This document shows, piece after piece, positions 34,801-45,991 of a DNA stretch of 64,000 nt (the stretch's first letter is position 1; every line of letters starts with the position of its first letter). The stretch spans positions 2,046,001 through 2,110,000 of the forward strand of contig CM057130.1 of assembly GCA_029964075.1 (NCBI GenBank). The letters run 5' to 3'. The notes beneath the pieces are model-generated. The model was not told the origin of the DNA and ran no database searches. It saw only the letters and a program-made list of their open reading frames with translations. The translations under genes and the position numbers were made by a program. Source of the stretch: Patiria pectinifera (lineage: Eukaryota > Echinodermata > Asteroidea > Valvatida > Asterinidae).

Positions 34801-36817
34801 CGCACTTTGCACTTCCATTTGCAATGGAGTTGAGACAAAGAAATGCCAGATTGTCTTTATCGATATCTTCGGTTATATTTCTCAAGATTAGGCAGTGGCG
34901 TTATCAAACCGTGGAAAATCTACGCTTGTAAGGATGTCAAGTCACAGGGCATGGGACCTAGCAAGTTTCAGCAATTTCATAGCAGTAACATTTCTTCCCA
35001 AATTTTGATCCCATCGTTCTGAGATATTCATTTCCTTGTAGACAGAGTCTATGATGTGCTACTGTTATACTAACATGGCATCTTTACTGCAAAAACAGAA
35101 CCTTAATTCATGTAATTGATTCCTTCGTGTCCCCTGTGACTCCAACTGTTGTGAACGACAGAAACGTTCCAGAAACCGTCCCCAATTCAAGAATAGGCTG
35201 ACCAAATGTCTGTGATATCACATGCACATGATGATACACTACCTGAGAAATTGCCCTGGGAATGACCCCTCGCTGCTGGTAGTTCTCTGTAGTTCCTGTC
35301 ATGGTAAACGTCTTCCCAGCTCCTGTCTGTCCATAGCACATCAATGTACCTGAGAAAACACAACCAACAAAATTTCCTTCAATCTCTATTTGTCATCATT
35401 TCTGTGGACTCTCAGCATAAATGCTCTACACAGCATGATCAATGTGCACAACCAACTTGCTCCCGGCTGTCCTAGCCCAACAAGCCTTGAATGATAATAT
35501 TCAGTTATTTAATTAATACTTAAGTTATGAAGGTTGTATTTTAATTTCATTAACCCTAACTTCCTAGGCATTTTTGCTAGGACGCAACCTCGATCCTGCA
35601 AAACCTCCAACTGCCTCTGTGTAAAAATGCCTTGCTACCTCATCAATCCCACAAACTCCGTTATTTCTTGAATGTCGTCCTTGGAGGGGGACCACTGTCT
35701 CAATCCTGCAAAATCCTCCAGCAATCTCTGTCAATTTGTTCAGACAGAGCCAGTGACATCCTGGAGCAGTGCAGACGATTTCAAGCATAATCTAGGCCTA
35801 AATTTTTGTACGGCTGAGCATAAACAACACAAGGTCTGGCCCAAAACCTTGACACAGTGCATCCTCCAAAATCAGACACACATTTTTGCCACGTAGCCTC
35901 AATCCTGCAAAATCCTCCATTTTGCAAAGAGGATTTTGGAGGATTTGGGAAGGTTAGGTCAATAAAATAATTATGCAGTATCCTGACTAATCTGTTTTCA
36001 CCATATCCTCAATGATGATGAGGCATTGCAAATACATATTACATTCTTCCTCTTAGAAATTTAACCCACTAAGATTTCAAGCAAAAGAATGAATTATTGT
36101 ACCATTGTAGCCATCCAGTAACTGTGCCACCAGATCCGACGCAACTCCATTGTACACCTGCTCCTGACTGGCATTGTGTAGGATCCCGTCCATCGTGAAG
36201 GACCAGTCCAACATCTGGTTATTGACCACCCCCCGCCGCGCATCCTTCTTGGCATGCACATTGACCGCCTTGGACTCCGTGTCAAAGTCGATCAGGTCAT
36301 GGGCGAAATTGTCCGTGGGCCGAGTGCGGACGAACACCTTGACTTTGCTGCTTCGTCTGCTCATGTTGGAGTCTAAGGATGCAATGCTAACAACTCTGGC
36401 CTGGAGTACAGAAAAGATTGAAAGGCATACATTAGAAAATGTGTATAAATAATGCACTGCACTGTTTTAAAGTTGCGTCATGCATTGGTAGAAACTGTTG
36501 TGAATCCATGGCATAACATCAACTTGCTGATGGCATGTCTGTATTAATAAAGTGAAGCCTTACTTTCAACAAATTACACTACAATCACATTTGGCAGGGA
36601 AGAACTGTAAAAGGTACACTACAAAGTAGTAGCCTTATGTCACAGGGCTGTTCCAATTTACCGTCTCATCCTGGTACGAGTACGAGACTGGTGTCTGAGC
36701 TAGAGACCCATATTCATCTTCAATTTGGAATTCATCATCTGATGATAAATCCCCAGAGCTTGGCTTGAACTCCACCGTTATAGCGTTGGTGTTTTTCTTC
36801 CCCACTATTCTGGGCAT
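22816..36817 (-). CDS. KIF9: Kinesin-like protein KIF9 (axonemal kinesin-9), 15 coding exons
   Basis: An ATP-driven microtubule motor of the kinesin-9 family, which acts in cilia and flagella. Exons in transcript order: 36817-36662, 36400-36103, 35349-35243, 34204-33980, 33398-33222, 32727-32580, 31117-30906, 30143-29892, 28833-28673, 28300-28029, 27440-27318, 26456-26277, 25067-24961, 24443-24339, 22926-22816. All phases agree. The motor domain contains the P-loop GQTGAGKT, switch I SSRSH and switch II LVDLAGSERLGKTG. KIF9-specific segments follow: ARRGVVNNQ, INKSLTFLEQ, KYTLIDRMDPAAV, GFGLGVAP, FEEFKHERGSEINRI, SEVQYCQKLVDQCRQRL and NPDSASFYNARM. Coiled coil is likely in exons 11-12. From the ATG at 36364 the protein is 813 aa, close to the vertebrate length of about 790. 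The open first exon would add 64 acidic N-terminal residues (877 aa). That exon could instead be 5' UTR. Confidence 0.95.
23064..23362 (+). mobile_element. tRNA-derived SINE, copy 2 (5'-truncated)
   Basis: The same body as 9087-9475 begins at GCTTCGTCCTTCGGATGGGA without the tRNA head and ends GTGCGCTATATAAGACTCCG(AT) with a short ATT microsatellite. The tail looks LINE-derived. It lies in the last KIF9 intron, antisense to the gene. Confidence 0.75.
24749..24875. repeat. Foldback repeat with TGACGTCA in each arm
   Basis: AAGCCTCTGTACTGATGACG at the left end is inverted at the right end. Arms of about 45 bases surround roughly 35 bases (CCTATGGAGCCAGTGGGGGC...). It lies in the KIF9 intron between exons 13 and 14. 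Confidence 0.65.
27046..27181. mobile_element. Short MITE, GGGGTCATCCT / AGGATTACCCC termini
   Basis: A 136-bp imperfect palindrome. GGCCAACAACAAGGC pairs with GCCTTGTTGTTGGCC around a 28-base centre, and the outer ends pair with a few mismatches. KIF9 intron. Confidence 0.65.
28384..28474 (+). mobile_element. 3' fragment of a second tRNA-SINE family
   Basis: ACTGAGTATACAGTGTTTAA...ACGTCGG, GGGCAAAA and ATCACCCCGAC...AATTCCATCTTAT match, in opposite orientation, the body beside the tRNA-like head at 30480-30632. Short 3'-end fragments also occur near 5030-5075 and 60057-60112 (ATAAGATGGAATTTTGCGTC...GGGGTGATAT). Confidence 0.6.
29431..29794. mobile_element. Foldback MITE, GGGCAATTCCACGG termini
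   Basis: The arms (about 29431-29582 and 29645-29794) are near-identical inverted copies about 150 bp long, with about 60 bases between. They begin GGGCAATTCCACGGTTACTC. ATAC on both sides (29427-29430, 29795-29798) is a candidate 4-bp target duplication. The word GTTACTCACGTTAC appears at the outer left end and again in the centre. It ends about 100 bases from KIF9 exon 8. Confidence 0.75.
30480..30632 (-). mobile_element. tRNA-derived SINE, family 2, with tRNA-like head
   Basis: On the minus strand GTTAGAGTGATAAGACATCT...GCAGGAGATCGTGGGTTCGAGTCCCAC resembles a tRNA gene with a perfect box B (GGTTCGAGTCC). It is followed by a SINE body shared with other places in the window. Because the sequence runs on into a repeated body, I do not call a functional tRNA. 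Confidence 0.65.
30696..30764. repeat. Inverted repeat made from two SINE-2 3' ends
   Basis: GGGTGATGTTAATCAAATTA and its inverse surround CTTCACCGAC. This looks like two head-on fragments of the SINE family described at 30480-30632. Confidence 0.6.
31479..31865. mobile_element. MITE related to the TAAGGCC family (divergent subfamily)
   Basis: The left end TTAGGCCAAC, an A-run and GTCGGTCTCTGGTCA pair with the right end TGACCAGAGACCGA, a T-run and GGCCTTA. The terminal GGCCA-A(n) pattern is as in the 8203, 11609 and 44976 copies, but the inner terminus and interior differ. It lies in the KIF9 intron between exons 6 and 7. Confidence 0.75.
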
Positions 36818-36999
36818 TTTGGTTGTTGTTTGCAAGCCTATTTCAGTATCTTCAAAATCACAAAAAGATTTGTTCACTTCTGACACAACAGACAAATTTG
36901 GGATTTGTGTTGTAACTCAAAGTAAAACAAAAAAGTTTAAGTAGCTAGGCCCGCTGTGTACACAAGGCCTAGTTACCACTGCAATATTAATGTCACTTG

Positions 37000-39900
37000 T
37001 TATTTCACAATATCATAATGCATAACTATAGTAACTGTACATACTCTAAACACAAACTTCAATTTAACTGTGACATCAAAAATGCACTGCACTGTCTTAG
37101 TTTTACAACACAGGCGCTCCGCGTTATAGCGCGTGAATGTGATTGTGACGCCGGTCATTCAGCGCGACGAGCCCACATAAAGCGCCTCCGCGAAGCGCCG
37201 GTGCGTATACATTCTCGTGACAGCCTGGCCCAGGCCATGGCATGTAGGAATCATTCTGAGGGATTGTTAATAAGACAAGAAACTGTGCAGGAATGTCCAT
37301 GCTGTTTCTTACAAATAATCAGCAATAAACTGAGATATCCAATAGTCGTGAAAAACCTTAATTTTAGTTACTTTTCAAGGTCAATAAGACCATGCAACCG
37401 CGTGGCGAGCACCGCCGTCGTGTTCCTCTTTCCTCCCGCTGCTGATGTCGATGTCAAGTCCACGCTTCAATTTTCAAGTGATTCTCAGTACTGTGTTAAA
37501 ACATAACAAGGGTAAAACAGTAAATTCAGTTAAAGACGTTACTGTACACCGTTCTCAACTTATAAAAAAAAGTAATTTGTCAGTCACGTTAAACTGCTAC
37601 ACATTGGCGAATCCGTATTTCTACGTGAGCGAAGTTTGTTATGCTGATCGGCTGCCGTTGTTAGGTTTAATGCGCATGCGCACAACGTCTCGTGTCCTGA
37701 CTCAAACTCAAGATACCGTAGTTGCTGAATATGAATCCTGCGTCCGATATCCGATATGGAGGTGCCAGACTAGACTTCTATCGCTCCGCTTCCGATGGAT
37801 GCATCCCCTTTTTAAAATACTCACAGGTATAAAAGATGTACTGATGAAACATGATGAACAACCGTGTCATCTTTCATTTTCTTTTCATTTTTTGGTGGGT
37901 TGACGATTGACTTTTCGAGAAATTCTCACCCAAAAGCACTGCCGCTGGAAGCTGGAAGCCTGGAACAAACTTTTGCCAGGGAGTGCTGGAATAAAGGACT
38001 TACAAAAAAGCGGAGTGCAAAGCCCTTACGTCGTGGCTTAATTTGGAATATAGATACTCTGTGGTGCAATCTGAGGCGGTTCCTGGCCACTTTCGCCAGT
38101 TTGACTTTTTTAGCAAAAGTTTTTGAGATTATAAAGGCAATTTATTTCATTATTTCGTTTAGAATATACTTAAAACGTTAAAAACTGTACTGAAAAGTGG
38201 AGAACCTTGTACTTTATCTCCATTTTTTGGTTCCATTTAATTCTGGAAAAAGAATTGTATCATTATGCATGACACCGCATGTAAATAATATTGTTGCAAG
38301 GCTGCTTTCTTACATTTAGTAAATTCCTTCGTGCATGTTTTGTTTTATATTCCGAGCCCTTACGGCGTGCAGGGCCGGCCACTAGGGCCAGGGGCCCACT
38401 TTAAGGCCCCGGAAAATGTTGGATTCTGGATGCACTGTTATACAAATATTGAATGCTTCGAGTGGTGTAGTAAAACCAAAGATATGGACATTCTATTTTC
38501 CCGAGGCGAAGCCGAGGGAAAATAGAATGATCCATGGATCACCGAGGGAGGCTAGTTTTACTTCACCACGAGATAAAGCATTCAATATTTGTTTTATAAC
38601 ACTTCACCCACAGATTCTGCTTGATTTTAATATTTTAAATTATTTAAATCTGAACACAGCTGAAATAAACTTCAATTTCAATACAAAATTGGTGGAAAAT
38701 GTATTTCTCTCTTAAAAACTACCCCTTTACAAAATGTTTGAACCCAAGTCTGCGGCGCGCTCTCTTTGGAATAATACGCGCTACGCACAACGCGCAACGC
38801 GCACACCAGCATGCATTTGCACACAAATACCGCGCCGTGGAAATAGTACTTTGGTTGCTATGCGCATAGTACTTTGGTTGCTATGCGCATAGTACTTTTG
38901 GCCGTGCACAGAAAGATAGCAAAATTAGAAAGTAACATGTGACTCGCTCTCGGCCAATCAAGACACAGAATATGTGGGTGAGGTGTTATAAGATGAAATA
39001 TACTGAAGTATACTGAAACTTATAAAACCCGAAAGGATGTTTTTATTCAAGTTAAAACAAATGGTTCCACTGCGGAAGCGGATGAATTTCTGTTCATAAA
39101 AATATTCACCAAACTCACCAAACGATGTAGCATTCGATATATTTGCAGTGTTGTTTGTTACAGGGAATGGAAAATATAAAAAACTAAAAGACCATGTTTA
39201 TGATCGTTAGATGGCAAGTTTCGGGCTAGGCAAGGATTTATCGGTCCACTGAGGGTTGTTTTTTTTGGAAAAACTTGCAGAGCGTAAAACATGAATAGCT
39301 ATTTTTATAAAAGCGAAACCACACACCCGAATTGGCGTAATAAGCATGATTAGTTTCAATGCATGATTATAGTTTCAATGAAAGCCCGTCCCACTCCTGG
39401 GGATGTGTGCGTTAGCATTGTTATTTGTTATTGTGTACAGAATGCTCGCAACGTCAATGAGACTTTTGAATGAAAAGAAAAACCTTCAGGGGAAAGGTAT
39501 GAACATTTGTCCCTATTGAAAGATTGAATTAAAAATCCTGGCAAGCATGATCAACTTTGCCACCATTGTCATGGCTGACTGAGGTTAGGCCTATTGCTTT
39601 CGGGTCAAAGCTTCCACCATGGCGGAAATATAGACATGTCATGATTTTAGATACCTTGAGAGGCATATCGATTCTAGATTTAGAAACCTCCTCTTGATAT
39701 TTTACAGTGTTTGTGCTAGACTTTCAAAGCGCCGCGCTTAGCCGCGGCAAAACTAGAAACAAACAAAACGAAGGAGATATTTGTAGAGCAAGCATAATGT
39801 ATAGCGGCACAATTTCATCGTCGTAGATTACTTCTGGCTGGAACACATTTTCCCAAAGCTGTTAATGGTCGGTTATAAAAACCGACCATTTTTTTTTTTA

Positions 39901-41000
39901 AATAAGGCCTTATTAATTATCATTATCACCATTTTATATTCAAACCAATCTTCAAGCAATCTATACCAAAGTGTATTGTGTCTAATTAATAACCTACTTT
40001 AACAAAAGCTGATCCTTTATAGCTAGATTGGTGATAAAATCGCTCAGTTTGATGATGAACATAACATTTATTTGGTACACAGTCAGAGTATGTCATGGAA
40101 AATGTATGTGGCTACGCCTTCGTAAAGTAATTTTTTGTGTTTTTAATAACCGACTATTGCAGTAGTTGCTAGTATATGCCTTCATGTATATAAACAAATT
40201 ATTAATTAAAGTTGTTCAACCAACCTTCGAGTTAGGGCTGTATTAAAACACATCCACTAGAAAAACAAATAAATAAAATGTCTCACAATTCAAAGAAGTA
40301 AAGTAAAAAACAGATAAAACTGGGCGTCATTAAAATTTTAAGTAAATGATAAAGGAAGTCTTAAAATATAATAAAATATAAAATATCAGATAAAACACAG
40401 TAATTAATAGCACATATGTTTACACTGAGCATAGAGCAAGGACCCAAGGAGTTCGTACTCCAAGACTTCAAAAGTAAAATGATGGTCGCCGCGCTCGAAA
40501 GCTACAATAGAAAGCACCTGGCGCCAGCTTGCTCAGTTGCTCACTACGCTAATCTCAACACAATAGAGATCCGCGCTCACTAATGCCAAAAAAGGAGTTT
40601 GCATGGCTTCGTAGACAGTACCATGGTAAATACGCATGCGCAGTTGTCATACATCGCTAAAAATGAATGATTTTGAAGTGTTTGTTCGCAGTTGGACGAT
40701 ACTTTATATAAATGTGGTCAACATCACTGGAACAATCATTTCATGAAGAACAAAATGCTCTGTACCTTTAGTGTGAAAACTTGTGAAATTTTCCAAAAAA
40801 AACACATTTCATCAATGATATATTGCCAATTAAAATGTCTGAAAATACATGAAAACTTATCTGAAAGAAATCCAATTTATCTCCAAATTACAGGGACAGA
40901 TAACGCTTTTAAGCACCAACAACTGCACATTGCTAACTTGAGTTCATAACTCACATCTAACAACTGCGCAGTTGTAAAAACCTATCTTGTCGTAAAATAT
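37000..41000. other. Intergenic region upstream of KIF9
   Basis: No exon could be supported. The first few hundred bases contain the presumed KIF9 promoter (a GC-richer patch near 37110-37230). Small hairpins are present: 38489-38529 (CATTCTATTTTCCC stem) and 39864-39890 (AATGGTCGGTT stem followed by a T-run). A lone hAT-like terminus CAGGGCCGGCCACTAGGGCC starts near 38370. TTGGTTGCTATGCGCATAGT occurs twice in tandem around 38853-38905. Confidence 0.45.
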
Positions 41001-41049
41001 ATTTTTCAAAAAAGAGCAGCGACGTGACATGACTTATTATGCAGCATAT

Positions 41050-42270
41050 AGGGAGGTTGTTGGTTACCAACTAAAAAGGCGGCGACGATCATCGTGTTCA
41101 AAGGCCGCTGGCATTCACGCTTTGAATGGTCGAGACAGAGTATGTGCCTTCCTTTGAGAAGCTTGTCCAGGGTCCCAAGATATTGAAAAGAACGCTTGGC
41201 CGCGTTAGTCTTGGGAACAAAAGACATGTGCAGGGAGCCATTTGACTGGGGCTGGTACCATCTGTCGATGGGGGCGCTGTTCAAAACCGACAATTATGCA
41301 CACAAATGGCCAATATATGGTGCACTTTTCAGGACGATAAATGCTGGCTACGCCTATGACTTGGGTTAAGGTTATTTACACATTTAAAAACTTCATACAT
41401 TCTGTGATGGTGCCAGCGATTATTTAATGTGGTCCACGAGAGAGCATCGTGTAGATCGGCAATGTGTGTCCTGGGATGTGCGCTCAGAATCATTTTGGCT
41501 AGGCGATTGTGGAGCTTACTCAGCCTGTCAGAAAGGGAATTTGAGCAGCTAGACCAAACAACATCACAATAATCAAATAGAGTCAAGACCATGGCACTAC
41601 TTAACAGTTTGAATGTGAGTTGAGGAAGGCAAGGCTTGGCAGAACGTCTGAGAAAACCAATTTTTGTTGGAGATCTTCTTGGCTGTGTGGTCAATATGGT
41701 TAGCCCACGTTAGTGTTCGTCCACAATAACACCAAGATACTTGTACACCTTAACGCGCTCAATTACATCAACTTTCAGTGATCGAGATTTGAACATTATT
41801 AAAGTTAGGCAATCGAGGACGTGTTTCAAATACCATGAACTTAATTTTGTCGACATCCACTGTAAGCTTTCTCCATTAACCAATTAGTTACCTGATGGAG
41901 ACCAGTAAGCATGTCTTTGTTTAAAGCATCAGGCGAAGTTCCACTAAACATTATCATAGTGTCATACATACTTACTTTGCACCCAGGATGGGATATGGCT
42001 GTAGGGAGACTGTTGATGAAAATTATGAAAAGCAAGGGACCAAGAATTGATCCATGTGGAACTCCAACCTTTAAAGTTGCAAATTTAGAAAGAACTTCGT
42101 CTACATGTGTGGCCAGTTTTCTACCACTTTTTAGGTACGATTGAAACCATCTGAACTCATCGATCCCGGCAAAAGTAAAATTGCAGTCGCAATGAGTGAC
42201 ATCTAAACTGTGGTTTAATGTTGCTTTGTGTTGAAACTTGTTGGGACCCTGTCTAGAATAAGCGAAATGC
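41050..42270 (-). pseudogene. Degenerate non-LTR retrotransposon (LINE) reverse transcriptase
   Basis: Minus-strand frames read in order as a broken reverse transcriptase. First comes GVPHGSILGPLLFIIFINSL (canonical VPQGSxLGPxLFxIYIND), with the catalytic YADD-type box eroded to MYDTMIMF. Then the thumb and connection region FDYCDVVWSSCSNSLSDRL...LHNRLAKMIL...WTTLNNRWHHHRMYEVFKCV at about 41694-41340. Then KRSFQYLGTL near 41200. At least two frame changes and several substitutions in key motifs show it is dead. Upstream endonuclease and ORF1 are absent. The motif set fits CR1/L2/Jockey-like LINEs; the exact clade cannot be resolved. Confidence 0.8.
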
Positions 42271-42675
42271 ACGTACCTGTCTTAAAAAGAAGTATAAACC
42301 CATCTTTACTGTTAAGCTTCATAAATCTATAAATGAATATTTCAGAAAAAGGCATATATCTGGGAAAAAGGTCAGGATATTTTCTATCCAATGGTATTAA
42401 CTTCATTATGTCATTGCCACGAATAACTGAGCAAACAAGGAAGATGAAAGAGGTCAAAATCAGCACTTATGACAAGTTCATTAATAGTACATGTAGCCAA
42501 CACAATGAAAAAGAATTGAGGGATTTTACACCCCCAATATTTTGTAAAAATTGCCCTTTCCATTCAAATGCCCCCTTTTCATCACCAGCGAAGGGGGACT
42601 GACATTTAAAAAATAGGCTCCACATGATAGTATCCTATTGTTCCGTTCTACATGAAACTTTGTGTATTTTGGCAG

Positions 42676-42794
42676 TGTGCCGAAGTGACGAGTACAAATG
42701 TCCTTCTGGGAGAACTTGTATCGACCAAATCGCTGTCTGCGATGGCTGGCCAGACTGCCCTGAGTACGAGGACGAAATGGGATGTATAAAGTGA
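42676..42794 (+). CDS. Terminal exon encoding one LDL-receptor class A domain
   Basis: After an acceptor (TTTTGGCAG ending at 42675) a phase-split exon reads CRSDEYKCPSGRTC, then IDQIAVCDGWPDCPEYEDEM, then GCIK and a TGA at 42792-42794. All six cysteines are present with family spacing, together with the CDGxxDCxxxxDE calcium-binding signature. LDLa modules occur in extracellular receptors, proteases and secreted proteins. I found no upstream exon on this strand with confidence, so the rest of the gene is unknown. It could be the last exon of a gene with long introns through the preceding repeats, or a stranded exon. The sequence itself shows no damage. Confidence 0.7.
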
Positions 42795-43394
42795 ACCACT
42801 AAAGTGTCACTTAGAAAAATTGAATTTCAATTCCATAACCCTTATGCCTACCTTTTTTTAAAATAAGCTTATAGTCCGGGATTTTACTCAATTCATCAAT
42901 AATCGACCAATTGAACCCAAATTTGGCTCAGAATGTGACTTGCGGTGGATAACCATTTGTGCAAAATTATACATCGGGGCTATTTTAGAATTTTTGCAAA
43001 ATCCAAACTGGTGGCCATTTTTGCCCCCCCCCCTACAAAAAAACAAAAAAACAAAAGAGAAAACACTTGTGGTTATAATCCAAGAGCCAAGGGTCCTTTA
43101 TTTTTTTCGGGAATGACCAAGTGTTTGGTGGGTATTTTGAGAAACACCTTGGTTACACTTGGGGAATTCTCATGGTCACGTGTTGGTGGACCTGGTTACC
43201 AGGAACAGATAAATGACGTCACATAACTATACAAAATATAATACGGCAAATGCGCATTACTGAGAAGATTACGGGTCATGTTTATGATTTAATTCATTTT
43301 CAAAGGAGTTCATATCAATATGAACATTTAGAAGAGATGTCTAAGTAATTTGAATAAGGACCATTTGATCATGCTACACGTAGTTCAGGTTTTT

Positions 43395-44485
43395 GTTGCC
43401 TAGCAACCGCATCCTCTTTAGTAACATCCATTTTGGTAGCCTTGGTCAATGCTCTCGTCGTTATTCGTTCCGTACGCGGTCAATCGTCGGCATATATCCT
43501 CACGCGCTATCAGTGGCGTCACCAGACTTTTCAGTCTGGAGGGGCACAGGGGGGGGGGGGCACCAGCATTAGATGGGGGCACTTAGGTGGATACGGATCG
43601 CCGTCCTGGGGGAGGGGTCTAAGGGGAGGGGCCCTCCCCTTTGGAAAATTTTCGCATACGGAGGATGGGCTAGATGCAAAATGGTGCCACATTTGATGCT
43701 AAATTCGATCTGAAGATATCTCCAGAAATTGCTATTTTTGAGGTAATGATTTTAACAACGCGCAATTTTTTTTTTTTTAACAACCAAAATCTCAGATGGG
43801 GGGGCACTCGGGGCACTTTTCCAGGGGCACGTGCCCCCCCCCCTGGCGACGCCACTGCGCGCTATGCACATGCATGGGAGATCTTAGTGGCCAACCCCTT
43901 TGTGCCGCCGATCCCTCTGTGTCAACCCCTCGTGCCGCCAGGAGCCCAGACAGGTTGTAAACAATCCCTGGCCATGTGAATGACCTATATCTTGTGCATG
44001 TACAGGCATGCCAGGGTTATTGACCTATAAACATACGTGGTGATAAAATTCTCCATGTGGGTCCACGGTGTGATTTTTTTTTTTATATAAGCAGCTCGGA
44101 GGGTTAATCATACTAGTTTAAATGTGTGTTGCCTAGCAACCGCATCCTCCTTAGCAACAACGCTTTGGTGCCTGATTAACTTACTGAAAATGAATCTACA
44201 ACAGAAATGACCGAGTAATTGTTAGTATTAAATGGAAAGTTCCCTTTTGGGATATTGAAATGGGTATATCCTACGGTTACCTGGCGGTGGGCCTTGATGT
44301 CAGAAGTAAAGTACAGGCGAATGAAAAAAATATGGCTTATGCATGGGCAGCATTGAAAAAACTGTCCATATTTAAGAACGATTTCCTTTCAAATGAATTC
44401 ACATAAATAAAAGAACCCAAAAGAGGAGATCTCTGGGTAATTTTAATAAGATATCACACCTCCATGACAATATTTGCCTAGCAAC
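43395..44485. repeat. Three diverged repeats each carrying an X-box-like palindrome
   Basis: GTTGCCTAGCAAC occurs exactly at 43395-43407 and 44128-44140, and as TTTGCCTAGCAAC at 44473-44485. Each is followed 10-15 bases later by a half-site (TTAGCAACAAC or TTAGTAACATC). Flanking text such as CTGATTAACTTACT and TCTACAACAGAAAT is shared between the last two, so they are copies of one repeat unit. The hAT MITE 43511-43857 sits between the first two. Confidence 0.65.
43511..43857. mobile_element. hAT-type MITE with 8-bp TSD
   Basis: CGCGCTAT flanks both ends (43503-43510 and 43858-43865). Termini CAGTGGCGTCACCAG and, inverted, CTGGCGACGCCACTG begin with the CAGTGGCG common in hAT elements. The 347-bp interior is G/C-homopolymer-rich with no ORF. 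Two separate elements with similar CAGTGGCGTAGCAA starts are partly seen at 56726-56860 and 59249-59380. Confidence 0.85.
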
Positions 44486-44975
44486 AAGCTTCATTCTTAG
44501 CAACAACCTGATTAACTTACTTGAAATGAGTCTACAACAGAAATCACTAAGTGTTTAGTGGGTTTTGGCGCTTTGCCTTCCCCCCAGATTTAACCAAGTG
44601 GTCCTCTTGCGGACATGCATGTGCCCCCTCGAGCATAAAATGTGCCCCCGAAAATAACTTGCAGCTTGCATATTGGCTGGTCTTGAAGAGCACCTCCTAT
44701 TTCGGAAGTTGGTACTCCGCCCTCCTCCCCAATTTAATTTTACAAAGGTCAAGTGTCCGGTGAAAAGACGTGTCGACATTTCAGCACGGATGAGCCCTCC
44801 CCCGCCAAAAAAAGATAAATGAATAAATATGCTAGATTTGTGCACCGACGGTGATGCCCCCCCCCCTCCCCAGCTTGAAAACCATTCCGCCGCCACTGCA
44901 GGAAAATGTGTTTCTTTCAGACTTTGAATATTTAAATATTACATTGACCCTATGAAAATATTCAAAAACGTAACA

Positions 44976-45335
44976 TAAGGCCAAAAAAAAAGTCTCCGGT
45001 TTCTGGTATGCGCGCGCGTCGCCGTAGCCATGCGCGTCGGCAAAATGAAAAAGTTTTTTTTTCAATACAAGATGATGTTTCAAAACCGCCAAACTCACTG
45101 GTTTGACTGGAATTCTGCTGCTGCACAATTTTAACGTGTTTTTAGAAGGGGTTATGATCGAGAATAAGATTTATGTGGCCTCTCTGGACTCCCATATATT
45201 TGCACTAAGTTTAGTCGGGCACCATTTGCAGTCATCAGCCGACATTTGAAGCCACCAGGTAAAAAAGCTGCGTCGCCGCACCACTTTTGGGGCAAGCTCC
45301 ATACCAGAAACCGGAGACTTTTTTTTTTTGGCCTA
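44976..45335 (+). mobile_element. MITE, TAAGGCC/GGCCTTA family, copy 3
   Basis: Complete copy with both termini (TAAGGCC, A-run, GTCTCCGGTTTCTGGTATG and the inverse ending GGCCTA) in the same orientation as 8203-8560. The interior differs by scattered substitutions and a small deletion of the A-rich tract near 45262. Confidence 0.85.
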
Positions 45336-45685
45336 ATGATCATCATATGATAAAAAGTTGCAAAATTTGCCAATCGTGTGACCACTTTTGCGATCTCCAT
45401 TTGTTTGTTAACCCCAGGTGGGCACCATTGGGTCAATATACAAATGGAGACCGCAAACGTCACAATTGAGTCAGAGTCTGGATGTTGGAATGGAGTTGAA
45501 ACTGTTGATTGAGCAACTCCAGACGGAGTAGGTCCAAATGCAGAAGCAGATAAACTCACTGAAGACGTAGAGAGCACAATATCCATCAACAACTATTTCA
45601 ATCCGGTTCCACACACAATGAGATGGAAACCACCAGGCCGCAATATAGGATTGGTCCAAAAGAAATCTACCGAATTCGAAAAATA

Positions 45686-45991
45686 TTTTTAAATCATTTG
45701 GCTTCATTTTAATAAATGAACTTTGGGATAAAGTACATATTATTGACTTTTAACTGTGAAAATGTCACGTATAAATTATCTATTTCATTGAAGGTCTCAC
45801 AAAACTCGGCTGTCCACCACTGATCATTTACTGTTCTACGAACTGATGAATACCCGTGGTGGACAGCCGAGTTTTGTGAGGCTTTTAATGAAATAGATAA
45901 TTTATGCGTGACATTTTCACAGTTAAAAGTCAATAAGATGTACTTTATCCCAAAGTTTCTTTATTAAAATGAAGCCAAATGATTTAAAAAA
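45686..45991. mobile_element. Foldback MITE, about 140-bp arms
   Basis: TTTTTAAATCATTTGGCTTC at the left is inverted at the right end. The central stem ACAAAACTCGGCTGTCCACC is inverted at about 45858-45880 around a 40-base loop. Arms match at more than 90 percent by eye. Confidence 0.75.

Noticed and set aside
37000..38200. Plus-strand frames just upstream of KIF9 as a divergent gene
   Set aside because: Composition is mixed, no motif or coherent splice structure could be found, and the frames do not connect.
38370..38400. hAT element from terminus CAGGGCCGGCC
   Set aside because: Only one end is visible. No inverted partner or 8-bp duplication was found nearby.
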